Source: Polyangiaceae bacterium
GTDB lineage: Bacteria > Myxococcota_A > Polyangia > Polyangiales > Polyangiaceae
NCBI GenBank assembly: GCA_041389725.1
Contig: JAWKRG010000004.1
Location: 124,001 to 188,000 of the forward strand
Direction: 5' to 3'
DNA: 64,000 nt
Shown here: positions 35,501-44,117 of the stretch, piece after piece
Numbering within the stretch: the first letter of the stretch is position 1
Layout: each line of letters opens with the position of its first letter
Made by a program: the position numbers and the translations under genes
Notes under the pieces: model-generated
What the model was told of the DNA's origin: nothing
Database searches by the model: none
What the model saw: only the letters and a program-made list of their open reading frames with translations

Positions 35501-38296
35501 TCACCCGCGCCACCGGCGAGCGAGGGCGCGCCGTCGGCGGCCGCCAAGGAGGGCCGCGGCCATCAACAGCGATGCCCATCCGGCGTCCGTCGTGCGACCC
35601 GGAATCGTGCAACCGCATCCTCCTTCGTCGCGGCTGGTGGTAGCGGCTCCGCCCGCTCCTGCACCCGCGTCGGGCGCGCCGCCTGCCCCAGCTGATCCGC
35701 CGGAGCCTTGCCCCCCTGCGCCGGCGCTCCCACCCGATCCGGTTGGCTGTTCGATTCCGATGGTCCTCAGATACACGTGCCCAGCGGAGCCCCACACTGC
35801 AACGGCGCCGCCCTCTGGAACTTCCTCCACGTTCGGATTCTCGTACTTTCCGCCGGTGACGCCACCACCTGGAGCGAGCAGTAGCACAGGGCTCTGGGTG
35901 TTCGTTGCGTCGATGACGGAGTAGTAGGGCACGCGTTCGATTCCGGCGAACGTAACGAACACTCGGCCGGTTTCGTCGACCGCGATAGCGGGATTGACGT
36001 TGTCCGGGTCGTCCACCCCGGTAACCTGCGCTTGCGCGAATAGGACAGGGTCGCTCCAGCTCCCAGCGCGAAACACGGTGTAGAGGATCCCAGTGCCGCC
36101 CGCTTGCTCCGCCACGACGTGGAGGGAGTCGTCCTTGGCGGAATATTCGAGCTCGGAGAAGTCACTCGTTCCGCTGAGCGCGACGTCCGCTGTGCCGACG
36201 TTTCCCGGCGCAGTGGATGTCACGTGCTGAACGTTGCCTCCGTCGCGAAACGTGAAGTGCAACTCGTCGCTGCCGTCGACTGCCAACCCGCCGTTGTTGT
36301 CCGCGCCGACCACCGTTGGGGAGCTCGTCGTTCCGTTCGGTGTCACTCGCACGTAGCGGACGCGGTCGGTCGCCAGGCCGCGATCCTCGTAGGAGACATA
36401 GCCGTTGCCCTTCGAGTCCACCTCGATGCGGGGCTTGCGGTTTTGGCCTCCCGAAACGACGGTCTGAGTCTGGAACACGCCGGATGCCATGCGCGCGTGG
36501 GTCACCGTGGCCCCCCCGGCGTTGCTGGCGCCCAACACCACCTGGGGTGATTCCGCTGCATCCAGCGCTATTCGCGGGTCGACACCAGTACCCACGAGTA
36601 GCTCCGGCTCGAACGTGCCGTCGAGCTTTCCTCGCGAGTAGTAGGTCTTGCCGCCTCGCACGTAGACGACGTGAAGCGTCTTGTCCGCGGCTACGGCGAC
36701 ATCGGGATCGGTGCCCTGTGCCACGGCAAGCAAAGGACCGAGCACGGTGGCCGGCGTAGGGGCAACCACGTCACGCACGACATGTAGCGCCCAATCCTCG
36801 GAACTCGGCGCCGTGAAGTCCTGTGCACCCCCCGGTGCGGTGAGCGAGCTGGACCCTTGCTCCGCCCCGGTTCGGGGGTTGTACCAGCTCAGCGAGTAGC
36901 TTCCCGCCTCGATGCCGAGCGAACGCGTACCACCTGCCTCGAAGTAGGCGACGTACTCCTCGCCGGGGGCGCGCACCAAGTCGGGCTCTGCCCCGGGGGA
37001 TAGACGCGCGAAGCGTGTCTTGTTCCAGAAGCTTGCCAGGTGCGTCATGTAGGCAGCACCAGTCGAGGAGACGTACTGCATGCCTACGAAGGGCTTGGAC
37101 TTCGAGTTGTACGTTCCGGTGTTGCCATAGGCGAGGCCTGCCGCGCCCGCGGTCATCACGTGCCAGGCACCCTTGCGAACCGTATCCGCGTCCAGGTGGT
37201 GAGCGTGGGTAGCTCCAGCTCCGCTGTTCTCGTAGTAGAACTCCTCGTTCATCACCGGCTTGCCGTGCTGTCGGTCGCTGCTGACCCAGTCCCAGGCGTA
37301 GCCGTTGGTGCTACCCGGATAGCCTTGGTGCATGAGCCAATCGAGCCAGGTTTGGTCTGCCAGTTCGTTGTTGGAGTCGGTCGTGTGGATCGAACGTGAA
37401 TGGTGGAAGGGATCGAACGTCTGGGTCCACTTGCCCAGTTGATTCGCGACGGATGTCGCGTTGGGCGCGGGGCTGCCCTGGTCCTCGAACTCGGCTCGCA
37501 GCTCCCACAACACGTCATATGCTCCGTAGCGAGCCACGCAGTAGCGGACGTAGCGCTCGAGCTTGCCATTGTCCCAGCCGAAGAAGTCGGTGGGCTTCCG
37601 TTCGTCGCCAGCGAAAAGCAACGCTGGCGCGATCCCATGATCGATGGCGTACTGGATGCGTTGATCGGCTGCAGCGAAGTAGGCAGGGTTCAGACGATCG
37701 GGATCCCAGGGCTCGAAGGCCGCGCCGCCTTCGTTGGCGTTGGAGGGCGCGCCCGGCTCGTCGAGTGGCACGAGGTAGCTACGGATGAAGTTGAAGCCCT
37801 GCGTCTGGCGTTGATCCACGTAGGCGCGGAAGCTGGCCAAGGGAAACTGGCCGCCCACATCCGACATCGCTCGCCAGTTCGTGTCACCCATGAGAAACAC
37901 TGAACCGCTGCCCGCGCGGAAGAACGACTGCGGGTGATAGGCGTTCCGCTTGATGAATCCAACCGCGTTGCCTGCGTCGGCGGTAACGCTACCCGACAAG
38001 CCGTGCAGCTTCGCATCGCCTGTGGCCGTGGTGGTGTAGAGCCAGTCCCCCGCGGCGGGGGCCGCGAAGCGAAGTCGCCAGGTGTCGCCGCCATCCCAGA
38101 AGGCGTACACCCGCAGCTGAGCACCGCCCGGGCCACTGAAGTCGGCATACATGGTCACGTCGACGTAGGGATTCCCACCACCGCTTCCGGTGAAGGCGAG
38201 TTCGACCGGCTTGCCGACTTCTGCAGCGGCGGCTACCGACGAGATCACCGTGGACAGCAGGAGCGAAACGGAAAGGCTTCGAACGAGGGACCGCAT
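35501..38296 (-). CDS. DUF5060/DUF4038 glycoside-hydrolase-like protein with MYXO-CTERM tail
   Basis: From ATG 38296 a signal peptide (LVRSLSVSLLLSTVISSVAA) precedes a DUF5060-type sandwich (PVELAFTGSGGGNPYVDV, residues about 30-110) and an apiosidase-like DUF4038 barrel (FLMGDTNWRAMS, FNFIRSYLVP, WELRAEFEDQG, KPVMNEEFYYE) in which the Glu residues are candidates for catalysis. A collagen-binding-like sandwich (EAGSYSLSWYNPRTGA) and about 300 residues of beta repeats follow. The end has Gly/Ala linker, GCGCTIPGR, a helix and RRRRALARRWRG, a MYXO-CTERM tail. It is predicted to degrade extracellular polysaccharide at the cell surface. It is divergent from the 38629 gene. Confidence 0.82.
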   Translation of the reverse strand: MRSLVRSLSVSLLLSTVISSVAAAAEVGKPVELAFTGSGGGNPYVDVTMYADFSGPGGAQLRVYAFWDGGDTWRLRFAAPAAGDWLYTTTATGDAKLHGLSGSVTADAGNAVGFIKRNAYHPQSFFRAGSGSVFLMGDTNWRAMSDVGGQFPLASFRAYVDQRQTQGFNFIRSYLVPLDEPGAPSNANEGGAAFEPWDPDRLNPAYFAAADQRIQYAIDHGIAPALLFAGDERKPTDFFGWDNGKLERYVRYCVARYGAYDVLWELRAEFEDQGSPAPNATSVANQLGKWTQTFDPFHHSRSIHTTDSNNELADQTWLDWLMHQGYPGSTNGYAWDWVSSDRQHGKPVMNEEFYYENSGAGATHAHHLDADTVRKGAWHVMTAGAAGLAYGNTGTYNSKSKPFVGMQYVSSTGAAYMTHLASFWNKTRFARLSPGAEPDLVRAPGEEYVAYFEAGGTRSLGIEAGSYSLSWYNPRTGAEQGSSSLTAPGGAQDFTAPSSEDWALHVVRDVVAPTPATVLGPLLAVAQGTDPDVAVAADKTLHVVYVRGGKTYYSRGKLDGTFEPELLVGTGVDPRIALDAAESPQVVLGASNAGGATVTHARMASGVFQTQTVVSGGQNRKPRIEVDSKGNGYVSYEDRGLATDRVRYVRVTPNGTTSSPTVVGADNNGGLAVDGSDELHFTFRDGGNVQHVTSTAPGNVGTADVALSGTSDFSELEYSAKDDSLHVVAEQAGGTGILYTVFRAGSWSDPVLFAQAQVTGVDDPDNVNPAIAVDETGRVFVTFAGIERVPYYSVIDATNTQSPVLLLAPGGGVTGGKYENPNVEEVPEGGAVAVWGSAGHVYLRTIGIEQPTGSGGSAGAGGQGSGGSAGAGGAPDAGAGAGGAATTSRDEGGCGCTIPGRTTDAGWASLLMAAALLGGRRRRALARRWRG

Positions 38297-38628
38297 CAAC
38301 CAAGCATTGTTTGACAGCCGCGCACACAATTCCACCAAAAGGGAATTCCGCCCGGGAAAGGCGCCCAAACCTCGCGGGCGTGGAGGAATCCGTCAACGTC
38401 ATCGAGCGGCGCAAAGTGACCACGCAGCTTCGCATTGGGGTGCGCGACCTGCTGGTGCGGTCCACGTAGATGGTGATCGTGTTGATCCAGCACTCGACCC
38501 TGGATCAATTGGATCCAGCGGACCTGGATCAATTCGATCCTGGGACCCACGCTTTCCCGCGGTTTCGTAGCCGGCACACGCCTTGCTCACTGCTGGAATC
38601 TGGGTAGGACTGATTCACGGAGGATCTC
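38297..38628. other. Divergent intergenic region (332 bp) with GATC inverted-repeat array
   Basis: No coding frame of conviction is present. It separates the starts of the glycosidase-like gene (minus) and the stalked lipoprotein gene (plus), so it should hold both promoters. The notable element is a cluster of inverted repeats at 38482-38544. The RBS of the right-hand gene is GGAGGA at 38619-38624. I could not assign -35/-10 boxes. Confidence 0.7.
38482..38544. repeat. Array of GATC-centred inverted and direct repeats (operator-like)
   Basis: TTGATCCAG (38482-38490) is a perfect 9-bp inverted partner of CTGGATCAA (38500-38508). The latter is part of CCTGGATCAATTGGATCC (38499-38516), which recurs with one change (GG to CG after AATT) at 38523-38540, a 24-bp period. 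Within each copy GGATC and GATCC flank five bases (AATTG or AATTC), making a dyad. The cluster lies between two divergent gene starts and looks like paired regulator sites. Binding is an inference. Confidence 0.7.
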
Positions 38629-40041
38629 ATGAAGACGGCTTGGCTTCTGGTAGGTTTGCTCGCCACTTTCGGTTGTGGAAGCGATGACGACTCGGGCGGC
38701 GGTGGTGCCGGGGCATCGAGCGGCGGCGCTTCGAGCGGCGGCGCTTCGAGTGGCGGCGCGTCGAGCGGGGGAAGTTCGGGCGGGCCGAGCGGAGGCGCGT
38801 CGGGGGCATCGACGGGCGGTGTGTCGGGCGCCGCAAGCGGCGGAAGCTCCGGAGCAGCTAGCGGAGGGACGTCGGGTGCGTCGACGGGGGGAAGTTCCGG
38901 CGCGTCGAGCGGTGGCGCTTCCAGCGGCGGGACGTCGAGTGGCGGCGCCTCGAGTGGCGGCAGCTCGAGCGGAGGGACGTCGAGTGGCGGCGCCTCGAGC
39001 GGCGGTAGCTCGAGCGGAGGGACGTCGAGTGGTGGAACGGGTGGCAGCGGAACGGGTGGCAGCGGCGGCCAGCTGCTTTTCTTCGACAACTTCAACTACA
39101 CGATGAACCGCCTCGACAGCGGTGCGGTCAAACAAGCGGCCGCGACCGCTGCCGGCTACAGCGGTCTGAAGGACGAGCAGACCAAACCCGGCGGAGCTTT
39201 GGGTTACCTCTACACCGTCAATAGCGTCGAAGGAGACGCAAGCGGAATACCGGGTGGCGGGCGCGCTCTGTGTCTGGAGTCGCTTGGCAACACACTGCAG
39301 GGGCAAACGGACTACTACGTGCAATTGGGCAGCGGCAGTCCCGGAGCGTTTCCCGCCGATCTGTGGATTCAGGCTTGGATGTACGTTCAAGCCGATGCGG
39401 CTAGCGGCAAGAGTTCCGTCATCGCGGGCAGAAACAAGCTCATCTACCCGCTGCTGGGATCGAACGCGGGATACCCGAGTGCTACTCAAGACACGGCGTG
39501 GCTGTTGAGCATTCGGCCCGATGCCCATGACATCGCCACGGGCAACCTCATCAGCCAACCTCACCCGGCTGCTTTCGCGTTCGAGTCGCGTGGCCTGTAC
39601 TCCGGGGCAACTGGAACTCGGGCGTACCACCCGCATCTGGCAGGGACGGGCCTCGAAGACTACATGTATCCCAACGTCAACGTCGGTGGCGCGAACGCCC
39701 GCTTCATCATGCCGAATCAGTGGTACCTCGTGCGGTTTCACTTCGATACGAGCGGGGCGACCAACTCCAACACGAGCGTGTTCGAGATTTGGTGGCGGTC
39801 GAAGGGCGCGCAGGCTGGCGGGCTCGTCAAGAAGGTCGAGTTCATCGGCGGTCAACCCGCGCCAGGGTCACCCAACTTCAGTTTCCACAATCGTTTGCTC
39901 GACAACGTGGGTGCCAAGATGCTGCGAATCCCGACGACTGTGGGCAGCCAGAATGCCCCCTGGGGCGACTCCTGGATCTACTTGAAGGACCTCGCCGTTG
40001 CTGCCAACGCCAGCAGTTTGCCGGTCTACGCCAGCTACTAG
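38629..40041 (+). CDS. Stalked lipoprotein with a large beta-rich C-terminal domain
   Basis: A strong GGAGGA lies four bases before the ATG. MKTAWLLVGLLATFGC is a lipoprotein signal (lipobox TFGC). The Gly/Ser/Ala stalk runs for about 115 residues. The C-terminal 330 residues start LLFFDNFNYTMNRLDSG and are rich in strands and aromatics (WIQAWMYVQADAASGKSSVI, WYLVRFHFDTSG, FEIWWRS, DSWIYLKDLAV), consistent with a concanavalin-like jelly-roll, as in polysaccharide lyases and LamG proteins. No catalytic residues can be named. It is divergent from the glycosidase gene, hinting at a common polysaccharide target. A hairpin follows. Confidence 0.72.
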   Translation: MKTAWLLVGLLATFGCGSDDDSGGGGAGASSGGASSGGASSGGASSGGSSGGPSGGASGASTGGVSGAASGGSSGAASGGTSGASTGGSSGASSGGASSGGTSSGGASSGGSSSGGTSSGGASSGGSSSGGTSSGGTGGSGTGGSGGQLLFFDNFNYTMNRLDSGAVKQAAATAAGYSGLKDEQTKPGGALGYLYTVNSVEGDASGIPGGGRALCLESLGNTLQGQTDYYVQLGSGSPGAFPADLWIQAWMYVQADAASGKSSVIAGRNKLIYPLLGSNAGYPSATQDTAWLLSIRPDAHDIATGNLISQPHPAAFAFESRGLYSGATGTRAYHPHLAGTGLEDYMYPNVNVGGANARFIMPNQWYLVRFHFDTSGATNSNTSVFEIWWRSKGAQAGGLVKKVEFIGGQPAPGSPNFSFHNRLLDNVGAKMLRIPTTVGSQNAPWGDSWIYLKDLAVAANASSLPVYASY

Positions 40042-40360
40042 GACCGATACTTTCGGCGGCGTGCGCCATGTTTCAGAACGTGGCGCGCGCCGACCAGCTT
40101 GCACCCGTGGGTGCGGGCGGGCGCGCCAGGCCACCTCGAGTCTGGGCTCGATCGGTCCTCGACTCCGTTCGCCTCACCCTCTGAAAGGGGGGCTCGGCGA
40201 AGTCGGCGACGCCCACCCGCCCGACCTTCAGTTTGGCTAGCGCCGACCGTTCGACTCATCGGGTGTCCCTCGGGGCTGTCGAAAATATTCGGTACGGATA
40301 CGCAGCTACTTCGATTCGGAACCAAATTGCACAGGGGAACGCAGAGGTAGATTGGATGCA
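40042..40360. other. Intergenic gap of about 320 bp with a terminator-like hairpin
   Basis: No coding frame was seen. The left part contains a hairpin at 40057-40092, presumably ending the 38629 gene. The right part, AT-richer near 40275-40345 (AAAATATTCGG, CCAAATTGC), is the likely promoter region of the 40361 lipoprotein, but I could not define boxes. Confidence 0.55.
40057..40092 (+). terminator. Hairpin after the stalked lipoprotein gene
   Basis: A 12-bp stem with one G-U pair (40057-40068 with 40081-40092) and a 12-base loop, 16 bp after the stop codon. No T run follows. Confidence 0.5.
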
Positions 40361-41464
40361 ATGAACCGAATGACACTAGGTGCTCCCATCCTTGGGCTAC
40401 TCGCCGCCTTGCTTGCATGTCGGTCGAGCAAGAAGGACGCCTGTGCGACGGATCGCGATTGCCTCAACGGCACCATCTGTTCCAGCGGACGCTGCGTCGA
40501 GCCGAGCGCTGCTGGTCTCGCCGCACCCGCTCCAGTACCGAACGCGGCACCAGCGCCGACCGGTCGCGCCACTGGGAACGGCGATCCATCCCTGTTCCCC
40601 TTTGGCTACTACGACATCAGCGGCAGGAACCAGCGCGCCGATTTCTGCCAAGTGGTACGCGCGACCAGCACCATCGAGTGTGACACTGGAGCGCAGATCA
40701 TTCGCTCCATTCCCAACGTAGATCTTGGTCACCCGCGCACGGGGCGCATGGAAGATGCGAACGGTGATGGTCGCGACGACTTCTGTCGCTGCGTCGGGGA
40801 CTCGCCCCAAGTGTTCTACAGCTGCATGACCTCGACTGGGAACGGGTTCTCCCCGGTGCAGTACGGCCTTCGTCCACCGAACCGAACCACCTGCGACTAC
40901 TTGAACGCCCAGCAGGCTGCAGCACAGCCCCTTCCCGCTGCGCCACCGCCGCCGCCGCCCCCGGTGGCCGCCGCTCCCACTGACGAATGTGGAGGGCGCT
41001 GCAACTTCGTGGGGACCGCGTGCAGCTCTGGCTCTTGCCGCCTAGCACGAGATCAAGAGTGGGCCATCGCGCCCATCGCCCTGCGCATCTACGAGGGACG
41101 CAGTTGCGGCGGGCCATGCCGCGCGCGCATCTGCATCTCGGCACGTGACGGGACGGACAAACACTGCTCGCAGACCATCGACTTCCACAAGGGCACTTCT
41201 GACGGTCGCGGGCGCTTCAAGGTCGGCGTCAATCCCATCTCGGATGCGACGAAGGTCGTCAGCACGGAGGACCTGTTGCAGAACGGCTTCAGCGTCGAGT
41301 TCTGGGACGGTGCACGTCTGGTGGAACGTTTTCCCGTCGTCGGCCGTTTCGATGGGGTCACCGCCAGCAAGCTGCTCTTCGACGGCGGGTTGGTGCTACG
41401 TCTGCAGGGTCACATCTTCTATTCGATGACGATCAAGCTCGAGCACCATGTCACGGGTGACTGA
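40361..41464 (+). CDS. Putative lipoprotein with Cys motifs, function unknown
   Basis: From ATG 40361 (40352 is possible) the signal MNRMTLGAPILGLLAALLAC has lipobox LLAC. Next is a Dickkopf-like unit (CATDRDCLNGTICSSGRC), a Pro/Ala spacer, then a region with DANGDGRDDFC, a DxDxD-like loop such as those in calcium-binding FG-GAP/VCBS repeats, and a C-terminal domain of about 150 residues with Cys pairs (CGGRCNFVGTACSSGSC) and strands. No family recognised. It converges with the hybrid kinase gene. Confidence 0.6.
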   Translation: MNRMTLGAPILGLLAALLACRSSKKDACATDRDCLNGTICSSGRCVEPSAAGLAAPAPVPNAAPAPTGRATGNGDPSLFPFGYYDISGRNQRADFCQVVRATSTIECDTGAQIIRSIPNVDLGHPRTGRMEDANGDGRDDFCRCVGDSPQVFYSCMTSTGNGFSPVQYGLRPPNRTTCDYLNAQQAAAQPLPAAPPPPPPPVAAAPTDECGGRCNFVGTACSSGSCRLARDQEWAIAPIALRIYEGRSCGGPCRARICISARDGTDKHCSQTIDFHKGTSDGRGRFKVGVNPISDATKVVSTEDLLQNGFSVEFWDGARLVERFPVVGRFDGVTASKLLFDGGLVLRLQGHIFYSMTIKLEHHVTGD

Positions 41465-41491
41465 CGTGATGTGCGAGCTCGAGGCCCGCCC

Positions 41492-43258
41492 TCAGCTGCT
41501 TGCGTAGCGTTCCAACGCCTTGCGCAACTGCGCGCTGCGCACCGGCTTGTGCAGCACGGTGATTCCCCTCTGGTACGCGTCTACCAGCTCCGCGGGCGCA
41601 GTGTCTCCAGTCACGATGATCGCCGGAACGTGCAGCGCGTGGGAGGTGCGGAAGTCCTCGACCCAGGCGATTCCATTGCGTGGTCCCGGCAAGCGCAAAT
41701 CCACCACCACGACGTCGGGGACCCCTGCGCTCGTCAGTGCGCGAAACGCCTCGTCGGGGTCATCAAAAGCGATGGGTGCGGCGCCCCAGCTACGGAGCAG
41801 CGCGACGCTGGCTTCGAGCACGCTTCGGTCGTCGTCGATGATGGCGATGCGCAAGTCGTTCAGCGCCGCGGGCCGAGCTTGCGCCGGTTCGGCGGCAGGT
41901 GCGCGCTCAGTTCGTGGAACCCGCAGCGCAAAACAGGAGCCGCTACCTGGTTGCGACGCCAGCAGCACTTCGTGCTGGAGCAAGCGCGCCAGCCGCTCCA
42001 CGATGGCCAGTCCAAGCCCCAAACCCTGCTCACGATCCCGCGCTGGGTTTGCGAGCTGATGGAACTCTCGGAAGATCTCGCGCTGATGCTCTGCCGCGAT
42101 GCCCGGCCCCGTATCCCACACGCTCAGCAGTACCTCGCCTCCCCGCCGCCGGCACCCGAGCAAGATGCTGCCAGAGTCGGTGTAGCGCACGGCGTTGGCT
42201 ACGAAGTTGCGGATGATCGTCGTGACCAACTCCGGGTCGCTTTGCAGCCAAGCCCCGCAGGGCGCGACGCGCAAGCTCAGGCCTTTTGCTTCTGCTGCTC
42301 CCGCCCACTCGCGCTCGATGGTGTCGAGCACGCTCTGGGCGCTGAACGCCCGGCGCGCCGGCTGGAGTACACCCGCTTCCGCACGTGACAAGTCCAGCAG
42401 GGAGTCGAGCAGCGAACCCAGAGCGTCCGTCGCGGCGTCCAGCTTGGGCAGCAACCTTTCCCGTTCCGAATCGCTCTGGCAGCCTTGCAGCGCGCTGACG
42501 AACAAGCGCACGGCATGTAGCGGCTGACGCAGATCGTGGCTAGCGGCCGCCAAGAACTTGGTCTTGGCCAGATTCGCGTGGTCGGCCAGTTCCTTACCTC
42601 GGCGAGCCTCCTCCAAGAGCCGTGCGTTTTCGAAGCGCGCTGCGACAGTTTCGCGCATCATGCCGTGCACGCGCCGAACGAGCACTACTCCGGCCACGAC
42701 GAAGAGGACGTTGGTCGCAGCGTAGATGTGCATCACGGTGGAGCCATCCGCGATGAAGCGGCCAATCACGCCGGCGGCAAAGGGCCCGGCGAAGGCAATC
42801 CAGGTGGGAATGTGGGGGGCCAGAGCCATCACCGAGCTGATGAACATTCCGCAGAGCCCCAAGGTGACGATGGTCTGCGTGAGCGTGTGGTTGCTCCAAA
42901 GGAATGTCGTCGACGCGCCCCAAACGACGCCGTACGCGGTTGCGTGCCAGGTGAAGTAACGACGCCAGGGCAGCGCCGCGCGTCCCTCCGGCGCTCGCTG
43001 CTCGAAGCGTCGAACGAGCCACAATCGCATCGCGCCGATGGCCAGGACGGCGCCTACCCACCACAAGGGCACCAGCGCGCGCGTGGTCGCCAGTACGCAG
43101 GCACCCAACAGCACCGCCTCGCCCATGGCCAGCAGAACCATCTTGCTGGCGTTGGCGTAGAGCGTCTTGACCAGCTCCGCGTCGATGCGCACCTGCAGCT
43201 CCGAGTCATCTTCGACAACCGACGCCACGGCTGCGGTCGATGCGACGGATTGCGTCAC
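41492..43258 (-). CDS. Membrane hybrid histidine kinase with C-terminal receiver
   Basis: The N-terminal 200 residues contain about six hydrophobic helices (38-60, 65-84, 107-122, 128-147, 152-170, 175-195) and serve as a membrane sensor with no recognisable ligand domain. HisKA: ASHDLRQPLH with phospho-accepting H241. HATPase: N-box around NFVANAVRYT (351-360), DTGPG (382-386), GLGLGLAIV. The receiver (about 468-588) has DDD at 475-477, phospho-acceptor D520 and K571. It would phosphorylate itself and its partner on a membrane or cell-envelope signal. The LuxR regulator gene lies 18 bp upstream on the same strand, so the two form an operon; the regulator is transcribed first. Confidence 0.9.
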   Translation of the reverse strand: MTQSVASTAAVASVVEDDSELQVRIDAELVKTLYANASKMVLLAMGEAVLLGACVLATTRALVPLWWVGAVLAIGAMRLWLVRRFEQRAPEGRAALPWRRYFTWHATAYGVVWGASTTFLWSNHTLTQTIVTLGLCGMFISSVMALAPHIPTWIAFAGPFAAGVIGRFIADGSTVMHIYAATNVLFVVAGVVLVRRVHGMMRETVAARFENARLLEEARRGKELADHANLAKTKFLAAASHDLRQPLHAVRLFVSALQGCQSDSERERLLPKLDAATDALGSLLDSLLDLSRAEAGVLQPARRAFSAQSVLDTIEREWAGAAEAKGLSLRVAPCGAWLQSDPELVTTIIRNFVANAVRYTDSGSILLGCRRRGGEVLLSVWDTGPGIAAEHQREIFREFHQLANPARDREQGLGLGLAIVERLARLLQHEVLLASQPGSGSCFALRVPRTERAPAAEPAQARPAALNDLRIAIIDDDRSVLEASVALLRSWGAAPIAFDDPDEAFRALTSAGVPDVVVVDLRLPGPRNGIAWVEDFRTSHALHVPAIIVTGDTAPAELVDAYQRGITVLHKPVRSAQLRKALERYASS

Positions 43259-43276
43259 AGGGTACCCACCGCAGCG

Positions 43277-43909
43277 TCAGCGAATGAGCTTGTGCTCGAG
43301 GGCATAGCGTACGAGTTCGCCGTTGGATTCGAGGTTCAGCTTCTGACGGATGCTCTTCAGATGCGTGCTGATCGTGCTCGGCTGTATCCCCAGCTCTCCA
43401 GCGATACTCGACTGGCGCACTCCCCGTGCCAGGCGCACCAATACGGCCATCTCGCGTCCAGAGAGCGCGTCGTGGGGTGCTTGATGGGGGTTCATGGTCT
43501 CGTCCACCAGCATGGCGCCCAAGGTTCCGGTCACGAACTTTCCTTCGGCGTGCACCGTGCGAATGGCCGTCAACAGATCGCTGACGGGTCTGGACTTCGA
43601 AAGGAAGCCATCTGCGCCCACTTTCAGCGCGCGAAGGGCACGCGGCCCTTCCGCGAGTTGGGTGTAGATCAGCACACGCCCACGCGGGTTGGCCTTTTTC
43701 GCTGCCGCCACCAGCTCCGCGTCGTCCCAGCCTGAGAGCGACAGATCCAGGACCAGCACGTCCCACCCACCAGGTCGATGTTCTGCGAGCTCGGCTGCGC
43801 TACTGCTGAAGCCTACGAAGGCCAGGTCCTGTTGGGCCTGGATCACGGTCGCCACACCTTCTCGAATGACTGGATGGTCGTCCGCGAGAAACACTCGAAT
43901 GATGGACAT
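43277..43909 (-). CDS. LuxR/NarL-family response regulator
   Basis: The start chosen is ATG 43909 (MSIIRVFLADDHPVIREGVA), directly before the first receiver strand; ATG 43945 would add 12 residues. D10 and D11 form the acidic pocket, D55 (VLVLDLS) is the phosphorylation site, and the C-terminal LuxR helix-turn-helix is ALSGREMAVLVRLARG followed by IAGELGIQPSTISTHLKSI. It is the probable output of the hybrid kinase located 18 bp downstream. The 170 bp between it and the divergent lipoprotein contain three CCGAAA elements in one orientation (43951, 43973, 44009). Confidence 0.9.
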   Translation of the reverse strand: MSIIRVFLADDHPVIREGVATVIQAQQDLAFVGFSSSAAELAEHRPGGWDVLVLDLSLSGWDDAELVAAAKKANPRGRVLIYTQLAEGPRALRALKVGADGFLSKSRPVSDLLTAIRTVHAEGKFVTGTLGAMLVDETMNPHQAPHDALSGREMAVLVRLARGVRQSSIAGELGIQPSTISTHLKSIRQKLNLESNGELVRYALEHKLIR

Positions 43910-44117
43910 CGTGCGCAGTGGCTCCAACGCGGTAGGACGTGACATGCAATCCGAAACGATTCGATACGGCAACCGAAAACGGCCGTACGGATGCCACGCC
44001 ACCGCATACCGAAACCCTTCGCTTCGACGTGCGAACGAGTTCGACTGACCGTCGAACCCACGCCGCCGCCGCCAGCGCAACTTGCTGAATTCCTTGGAGT
44101 CAGCCGAAAACCTGGCG

